Source: Blasia pusilla
Lineage: Eukaryota; Marchantiophyta; Marchantiopsida; Blasiales
Reading direction: 5' to 3'
DNA: 64,000 nt
Assembly: GCA_050084515.1 (NCBI GenBank)
Contig: CM114274.1
Location: 12,524,001 to 12,588,000 of the forward strand
Shown here: positions 58,374 through 64,000 of the stretch, piece by piece
How the letters are laid out: every line of letters begins with the position of its first letter
Position numbering within the stretch: position 1 is the first letter of the stretch
The notes under the pieces: model-generated
Database searches by the model: none
The model's input: only the letters and a program-made list of their open reading frames with translations
What the model was told of the DNA's origin: nothing
Made by a program: the position numbers and the translations under genes

Positions 58374-59120
58374 AGTGCAAGTTCTTCTACGACCAGATTG
58401 AGTACTTGGGTCATACGATAAACCCAGGGGTGTTGGGTGTTCAACAGACAAAGATAGAGGCTATCTCACGCATTCCACGCCCTACAGTTGTGAGCCGTGT
58501 TCGCGCATTCATGTGATTGGCGAACTTCTATCGGCGGTACGTCAAGGGATTCAATTCGATTGCGAAGCCGCTGACCTTGCTGACCAAGGTAGATCACGAG
58601 TGGCAATGGGGGGATGAGCCGGAGTGAGCATTTTAGTTGCTCAAGGATAGGTTGACGTCCACGCCCATCTTGAGGAGACCGATGAGGGGACGTCCTTTCC
58701 AGTTGCACATAGATTGGAGCATGTTGGGGCTTGGAGCGATGCTCACCCAGCATGATGATGAGGGTAGAGAGTTCGTGGTGGCTTACGCTAGCCGCTCCAA
58801 CAATGCTGTAGAGGCGAAGTACAACTCGTATGAGGATGAGTACTTGGCTGTAGTGTGGGCTGTCGCGCATTTCAGGTGTTAGTTATTCGGCAACCCCTTT
58901 ACCATCATCACTGATCATCAACCACTAAAGTGTTTGATGAAGTCCGACAAGCTTACATGGAAGCTTGCAAGATGGGCTCTGTTGTTGCAGGAGTATGATT
59001 TTCAGGTGGTACATAGACCTGGGACGCTCAACCAGAATGCATATGGGTTGAGTCCTAACCCATGCCCGAGTCAACGAGATGCGACTAGAGCTCGATGGCA
59101 TGGAGAAAGTGATGAGGAGT
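58374..59120 (+). pseudogene. Ty3/Gypsy RT-RNase H fragment, plus strand
   Basis: It begins abruptly at KCKFFYDQIEYLGH (end of RT palm/thumb), then SRVRAFM and LANFYRRYVKGF, and the RNase H region: PFQLHIDWSMLGLGAMLTQH, VVAYASRSNNAVEAKYNSYE and TDHQPLKCLMKSDKLTWKLA, ending VVHRPGTLNQNA. In-frame stops lie at 58514-58516, near 58625 and 58879. It belongs to the same family as the minus-strand element at 59.1-64 kb, including the PCPSQRDATRARWHGE tail. It lacks everything upstream of the RT thumb and all of integrase. It is fused to Copia gag on the left and to a Gypsy LTR of opposite orientation on the right. Confidence 0.88.
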
Positions 59121-59877
59121 CTGTCGTGCGCATACATATCGCTACACAACATACATCGCTGGTCACATCTACACCACACAACACCAATCTTCCCCACACA
59201 CAGGTCGATCCACACATGTACAAAAATCAACTCATACATATACATGGAGATCACACGACAAAAATAAAGCGTAGTAAAAATGGCACTCCCGGCCTTAAAC
59301 TCCACTCCTCAATCTACATCGACATATCAAACCTCGTCCATCCTGTGCTATCAAGGAATCCGGACGCTAGCACCCTAGTCCTATCTCACACACATACAAG
59401 GGAGGTGCTCCAACGGCCCAACATGAGAAAGATGGCTTAGGAAAGCCACCTTCCTCTCTTATATAGGGTTGGGAAGAGCCAAAAGGCTCTTCCCCTAAAA
59501 ATATCCCTCCCCTTGGTAACCTACGCGTACAGGTTACCAGGGGCGGGTGACCTGGTCAACAAGTCACCCGGTTGTGAAAGACCTCAACATGAAAGTTGTC
59601 AGAAACAACGTTCCTGACATAATGGACCTATCCTCAACCTCATATGACACCGTGGGACAAAGTTACATTCAAGATAGTCCGCTGGCTCCTACGCCCTATC
59701 CACGATAGATCTTGGCCTATCGGCTACTCAGATGTGACAACTGTCGTGAGCATACATATCGCTACACAACATACATCGTTGGTCACATCTACACCACACA
59801 TCACCGATCTTCCCCACACACGGGTCGATCCACACATGTACAAAAATCAACTCATACATATACATGGAGATCACACA
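59121..59877 (-). repeat. Gypsy LTR, with a second truncated LTR in tandem
   Basis: The minus-strand LTR begins TGTGTGATCTCCATG at 59877, right after the polypurine tract AGGGGGGCGG. The first about 138 bp (59877-59741) recur 620 bp on (59258-59121) in the same orientation, so a complete LTR of about 620 bp is followed by the first part of another. A minus-strand CTATATAAGAG (59455-59466) could be the LTR promoter TATA box. The second LTR ends where the inverted RT-RNase H fragment begins. Confidence 0.65.
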
Positions 59878-59964
59878 ACCGCCCCCCTAGCTTGCAGTTG
59901 AATCCCCCCAACTCCAAATAGAAAAGATCACATCTCTCTGACATGACCTATTACCCTATACACA

Positions 59965-60673
59965 TCTCGGAAACATCCATCGTCCCGTGGGAACCACATC
60001 AAGAGGGGGGGGGGGTAAAACATGACATATGCCACCCTCGAGAACAACCATCATATACCAACATGGTGGCTGCACCCCTCGCAAATCCGCACAACATACA
60101 CCTCAAGCCTGCAGGTACCACTGCCAAGCTCGGATCCACCGTCCCATCTACGTTCGGAAGATAACATGGCGCACAATTACGCACATGATCCTTCCAAACC
60201 ATACCATCCCGTCCCTCCAATATGAGGACTCCGGTCGGCAATACCTCGCGCACACGTAGGATCGTGCGCCCTGAAGTGACATCTAGCGTCGTGGGTGCCG
60301 CCTGCTGTAAATACACGTAATCTCCATGATGAAACCTCCTAATCCCTGGACGATAACCTCCTCCACGAATGGTCGCGTACCTCAATGTATCTCTATGCTG
60401 AGCAATAGCTACGTTATCAAAGGCCATAGGCATAACTCTACGAAAAAACTCCGCCCTCTGAGAAAATGCTTGTACCCACATATCTGGATCATCAAGATCT
60501 AACACCTCTGCCATGTCACGTCGAATGCTGTAGGTAAATCTAGCTCTCTCTCCCAAAGAGCAAAAAGTACGGTGAAAATGACGCCAAGGATGCCTGCCGA
60601 CTAAAGCGATAACCCATAGCCAACCATGGCAATTGTAGGTCCCACTCCCTGAACTATCCCCGCTGCAAGCCAT
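59965..60673 (-). pseudogene. Integrase C-terminal region with PHD-type zinc finger
   Basis: The frame at 60673-60002 (224 codons) contains the region after the integrase core (DPDMWVQAFSQRAEFFRRVM; FHHGDYVYLQQ; VREVLPTGVLILEGRDG). It ends in a finger from about 60100: CMLCGF, then MLVYDGCSRGWHMSCFTPP. This fits a PHD finger (C-x2-C, then xDGC, then WHxxC, then PP) with one Cys changed to Tyr. A run of eleven C (plus-strand G, about 60005-60015) breaks the frame. One base fewer gives PLDVVPTGRW and FPRC, the usual end of a PHD finger, with the first Cys of the last pair changed to Phe. PHD fingers in other proteins bind histone H3 tails; targeting of integration is inference. Confidence 0.75.
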
Positions 60674-60689
60674 ACTTGGGCAATCCTCT

Positions 60690-61240
60690 CTTCACCGTCT
60701 GTACCACTCTCTTCGCCTACCCATCCGCCTCAGGATGATCTCTAGACGTGGTGCGGTGATCTATCAACGTCTGATCACACAAGGCCTGAAACTCTCCCCT
60801 AAACTCGGTACCCTGGTCAGTCAACACCTCCGCCGGTGCACCAAAGAGACTAAGCACACGATCTAGAAACGCATAAGCTATTCCCTCACTCGCCTTGTCT
60901 AGTAGTGCCACCAACTCTATCCACTTGGAGAAATGCTCCACCATGACCAACACGTACCTATGATGACGCCCCGTCAATGGAAAAGGTCCCGCAAAGTCTA
61001 AACTCCACCGATAATCTAAACCCATAATCGGCAAAGGATGTAACTGCGGAGTGGGAGCATTGAAGGATGCTCACACTCTGTCACATACCATACATCTGGC
61101 CAAAAACCCTTGTACCCCAGTATGCATGCCGCACCACCAATACTGAACCTGGAGTAAGCTGTAAGTACGCTTTACTCTGAAATGTCCCAACTCCTCATGG
61201 GCATGTCGCACTACACGTCCTCACTGGGAAGGATGACGTA
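60690..61240 (-). pseudogene. Ty3/Gypsy integrase, zinc finger and core
   Basis: An H2C2 finger lies at about 61075-61215: RHAHEELGHF, then YWWCGM and CMVC. The core follows: YRWSLDFAGPF (first Asp) and LTDQGTEFRGEF (second Asp). The third catalytic residue, in the usual ADGxAERV context, reads ADG-stop-AKRVVQTVK, so the Glu is changed to Lys and the preceding codon is a stop. Inserts retroelement cDNA in active relatives; this copy cannot. Confidence 0.85.
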
Positions 61241-61609
61241 CCACTCGTATCCTACCATCTCCCCATACCCGCAAAATGTGAGTCCCCTCCCACCTAAACC
61301 TCTTGGCTCTCTATAGGATCCGATCCCGCTCCCTAGCACTCACTGTACTCGCAATGACGCCATTGCGCAAGAACTCCAGAACCTCCACGTCGTCATGGAT
61401 ATCACGACCACCTGTCACCTCCTCACTAACCTCCGGATCCAAAGACTCATCATCCAACCCCACCACTGGAGTCATCACCTGTGGCTAATATGCCATAGTC
61501 AACCAACAAAGATAGGCAAATGCATGCCAACCGGGCACCATCTCCTCATCACTCTCTCCGTGCGATCGAGCTCCTGTGTCGTCTCTCTGACTCGGACATA
61601 GGTTACGAC

Positions 61610-62193
61610 TCAACCATCTGCATCCTGGTTCAGCCGACCTGGCCTATGAACCACCTCAAACTCATACTCATGTAGTAATAGAGCCCACATGGCAAGCTTT
61701 CCTGTAAGCTTGTCGGACTCCATCAACCACCTCAATGGCTGATGATCAGTGATAAGTGTGAAAGGGTTGCCGAATAAATAACACTTGAAATGTATCACGA
61801 CCCACACTACAGCCAAGCACTCTCCCTTGTAGGAGCTCTATTTCGCCTCTGCAATGTTGTTCGATTGGCTCGCGTAAGCCACAACGAACTCCCTCTCCTC
61901 GTCATCCCTCTAAGTAGCACTGCTCCTAGACCCAACATGCTCCAATCCGTATGCAACTGGAATGGGCGACCCCTAACCGGTCTCTGTAAAATGGGTGAGG
62001 ACGTCAACTTGTCCTTGAGCTCCTGAAATGTTCGCTCTTGATCATCTCCCCACAACCAAACCTGATCAAGTCTCGTCAACAAGGTCAAAGACTTTGCGAT
62101 CGTACTAAAACCCTTGACATACCGTCGATAGAAATACATCCTCCAAGTGTCGCTCATGCTCCTCAACCGTGGAACTGAAGATAAGAATATCAT
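61610..62193 (-). pseudogene. Ty3/Gypsy RNase H, frameshifted
   Basis: YRRYVKGFSTIAKSLTLLTR and ELKDKLTSSPILQRPVRG, then PFQLHTDWSMLGLGAVL. A frameshift follows within the AYASxSNN segment. The next frame (61816-61610) reads FKCYLFGNPFTLITDHQPLR, SDKLTGKLAMWALL and VVHRPGRLNQDADG. It is preceded by an internal deletion at the RT boundary. Confidence 0.85.
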
Positions 62194-62857
62194 CTATGTA
62201 ACATCTTACAAAATCCAAGCCAGCCAGAATCCTATCCATCACTTTCAGAAACTCTGCAGGCGCGTTCGTCAACCCAAATGGTAAGAACTGCCACTGATAC
62301 AAGCAATCTCTCCCGAACCGATCTATGCCCCAGAATGCTGTCTTCTCCCTATCCTCCAACCTGATAGGAAGCTAATGATAGCCAGCACGGAGATCTAAAG
62401 TACTGAAGATCTTTGCATGCCCTACCGCATCAAAGATCTCCTCAGGAGTAGGCATGTAGGCATGGGCGATCTGACCGTCGACCGACCTCGTCTGTCGGTT
62501 GATAGGACGGTAATCTCCACTTATCCGCCTACCCGTCCAATTGCCATACATATCCTTCTTTGTCGGCATGACTGTGGCAGATGCATACTCCCCATGTGAT
62601 AACTCCACAAGTCCTGCCTCCAACAAGTCCTCACTCCTGCTGTGAATCAAGGCTCGCTCCATATCAGAATACCTGTAGGGTCGACGAAATATCGGCGTAT
62701 CACTAGCCAACTCAATCCATATCCCGGGACCCTTCAGCGTAACCAAGTCTCTCATACTGAAGGCAAAACAACTAACATGGCCTCTCAGAAACTTATGAAC
62801 TCGCCGTTGCTCTCCTCCTATCAACTTGAGACCTATCACAGGCTCCCAAGTCTCCAT
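62105..62857 (-). pseudogene. Ty3/Gypsy reverse transcriptase
   Basis: One frame reads FRRPYRYSDMERALIH, YASATVMPTKKDMYGNW, RRISGDYRPIN and MPTPEEIFDAVGHAKIFSTL, then a TAG after DLRAGYH. It continues in the same frame as LPIRLEDREKTAFW, QWQFLPFGLTNAPAEF and RCYIDDILIFSS (catalytic YIDD, 62186-62212). After HLEDVF the sequence jumps to the YRRYVKGF block. About 65 residues of thumb and connection found in the plus-strand fragment at 58374 are missing here. Confidence 0.9.
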
Positions 62858-62985
62858 CGTGACCTCACTCGGAGAGGACGCAACCTCCGGCTTTGGTTAC
62901 TATATAGCAACCCTAGCCACCTCCGCAATAGCCACTCCACTCTGACCTCCTACACCATGCTCTACATCCAAAAAATGAACATGTG

Positions 62986-64000
62986 CTACTCTGGCCGTCT
63001 TCGCACTCTCTGCTCGAATGACGTTCGAGGAAGTCCATGGGTGCCTATCTCTCCTCGTCTCTTTGACCAATGCCTGCATGACCTCAGAGGCAAAGGTCCA
63101 ACTCGTGGACGTGACGGCAGCGATGACACTCGCATTCGTCTCTGCTCAACCATACCTAGGCTGACTATCCATGTGAGACAGCTGAGGTCCATTGCCTGCC
63201 CCAACACCTGTCTCCGGGATGCCTCAATCATCCCTGGCACCGCCGTAGTATCGGTAGCGAACCCCATGGCGCGTTTGCGCTCATCTGCTGTAGGCTCCTC
63301 CAATGCTCCGATCACCTCATCCCAAATCATGCTTGGCCCTCCCTGACGAAACGCATGGGATGTTGGGAAGCTCACCAACATAGGTAAGGCTGCCCTCAAC
63401 TCCCCCACCCTATTGGCCATGGCCAACGGTGGTCTATCATCCCATGTCACAACCTGAGATCGACGCCCTGAGCCCAAAATAGCATCCACTGTGAGATGTG
63501 GTGCTCTCTGGACTCCACCGTATGCTCAAATCAGTACCTGTGATGGTATCAGGTTCGTCCACCATAGTCGTGGACGATGGGCACGTGACCCAACTCTCGC
63601 TGCATCTAACAACACAGCATGTCCCAACCAAGACCTCACCTGATCTACACTCGTCATCACACATGCACGAGTGTCTCCCAATAACGGCACGTTCTCCAAA
63701 ATGTATGCTGAAGAACATATCTGACTCTCCTGCAAGTGTCGTACTACTCGCAGCATCTCCCAAAACATCCCTGACCTCGGATCCTACAATCCAAATCCTC
63801 GGCCAGCTAATGAATGAACCTGACATGGCCATCCAGCAATCACCAAATGAATGGTGCCAACTCTATCCAGATCCTGCGCCCCCACCAAAGAGATGTCGGT
63901 GGGTAGCGTATGCTGATATCCCCGTATTGCAGATACCAGCAACAACTCAAGATACCTCTGGACCAATCTCGCCACGTGACGTAATGATACTCGCCACCCG
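62986..64000 (-). pseudogene. C5-cytosine DNA methyltransferase domain of the retrotransposon (partial)
   Basis: One minus-strand frame from the window edge to 62986, interrupted only by a TAG near 63783 and a stop near 63525. Motif IV is VIAGWPCQVHSLAGRGFGL with catalytic Cys at 63823-63825. After DPRSGMFWEMLRVVRHLQ, motif VI is AYILENVPLLGD (ENV 63688-63696). Motif VIII is SRAHRPRLWWTN (63553-63585). The C-terminal motifs are EPTADERKRAMGFATDTTAV and RRQVLGQAMDLSCLTWIV. Motif I (AdoMet site) would lie just beyond 64000. These enzymes transfer a methyl group from AdoMet to cytosine in DNA. A frameshift separates it from RT, so a single polyprotein was probable in the active ancestor. Bacterial contamination is unlikely because retroelement RT follows directly. 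Confidence 0.88.

Larger units (their letters stand above)
59121..64000 (-). mobile_element. Ty3/Gypsy retrotransposon with DNA methyltransferase and PHD finger (incomplete)
   Basis: On the minus strand, from the window edge: DNMT, RT, RNase H, H2C2 zinc finger, integrase, PHD-type finger, polypurine tract and LTR. Gag and protease, if present, lie beyond 64000. RT before integrase places it in Ty3/Gypsy. Frameshifts, stops and an RT deletion make this copy inactive. The order and the two chromatin-related domains are treated in the component entries. Confidence 0.88.

Noticed and set aside
62986-64000. Methyltransferase as bacterial contamination or a restriction-modification gene
   Set aside because: It is on the same strand as, and directly upstream of, Ty3/Gypsy RT, RNase H and integrase, with spliced plant genes in the same window.

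Overview
The window is nuclear DNA of a land plant. It holds two intact host genes with canonical GT-AG introns: a GH19 chitinase and the augmin subunit AUG3, whose closest family match I can recall is the plant AUG3/HAUS3 protein. Both sit in GC-richer islands (about 9.9-16.2 kb and 38-51.8 kb). The rest is AT-rich or filled with decayed transposable elements. The Ty3 family on the right carries a DNA methyltransferase, a combination I associate with streptophyte algae and non-seed plants, so a bryophyte, lycophyte or fern seems more likely than a flowering plant. I cannot fix the species. I saw no tRNA or rRNA gene, CRISPR array or bacterial operon.

Layout. 1-9.9 kb: a partial Copia LTR, four copies of a GC-rich repeat with palindromic ends, a highly diverged AT-rich tandem array and a small non-autonomous Helitron. 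9.9-16.2 kb: GC-rich island with a 35-bp minisatellite and the chitinase gene (minus strand, 3 exons, 301 aa). 16.2-25.3 kb: AT-rich DNA with more small Helitrons and a retroelement gag relic. 25.3-27.9 kb: a foldback sequence, a minisatellite and an unidentified decayed ORF region. 28-32.1 kb: a decayed autonomous Helitron (Rep plus PIF1-type helicase), followed by two ORFs of unknown origin. 37.6-38.5 kb: a MITE with long terminal inverted repeats and a 110-bp tandem dimer. 39.7-51.1 kb: AUG3 on the minus strand, 18 exons, 616 aa. Its 5.1-kb intron 5 holds a LINE whose 5' half is inverted relative to its 3' half, plus a tRNA-derived SINE-like sequence. 52.7-58.4 kb: another small Helitron, two 312-bp Copia LTRs in opposite orientations, Copia RNase H and gag relics, and a 240-bp tandem repeat. 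58.4-64 kb: a Ty3/Gypsy family.

The most striking find is the minus-strand Ty3/Gypsy element at about 59.1-64 kb, which runs off the window. Reading 5' to 3' it encodes a C5-cytosine DNA methyltransferase domain (PCQ, ENV and RxRxWW motifs), reverse transcriptase, RNase H, an integrase with an H2C2 zinc finger, and a PHD-type finger at the integrase C terminus. It therefore joins a DNA-methylation writer to a likely chromatin reader in one retrotransposon. This copy is dead, with stops, frameshifts, an RT deletion and a lost integrase catalytic Glu. The methyltransferase part stays in one frame with only two stops.

The two host genes are unrelated in function: chitinase acts on chitin outside the cell or in the vacuole, and AUG3 acts in microtubule nucleation. 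Nothing suggests that they are co-regulated.
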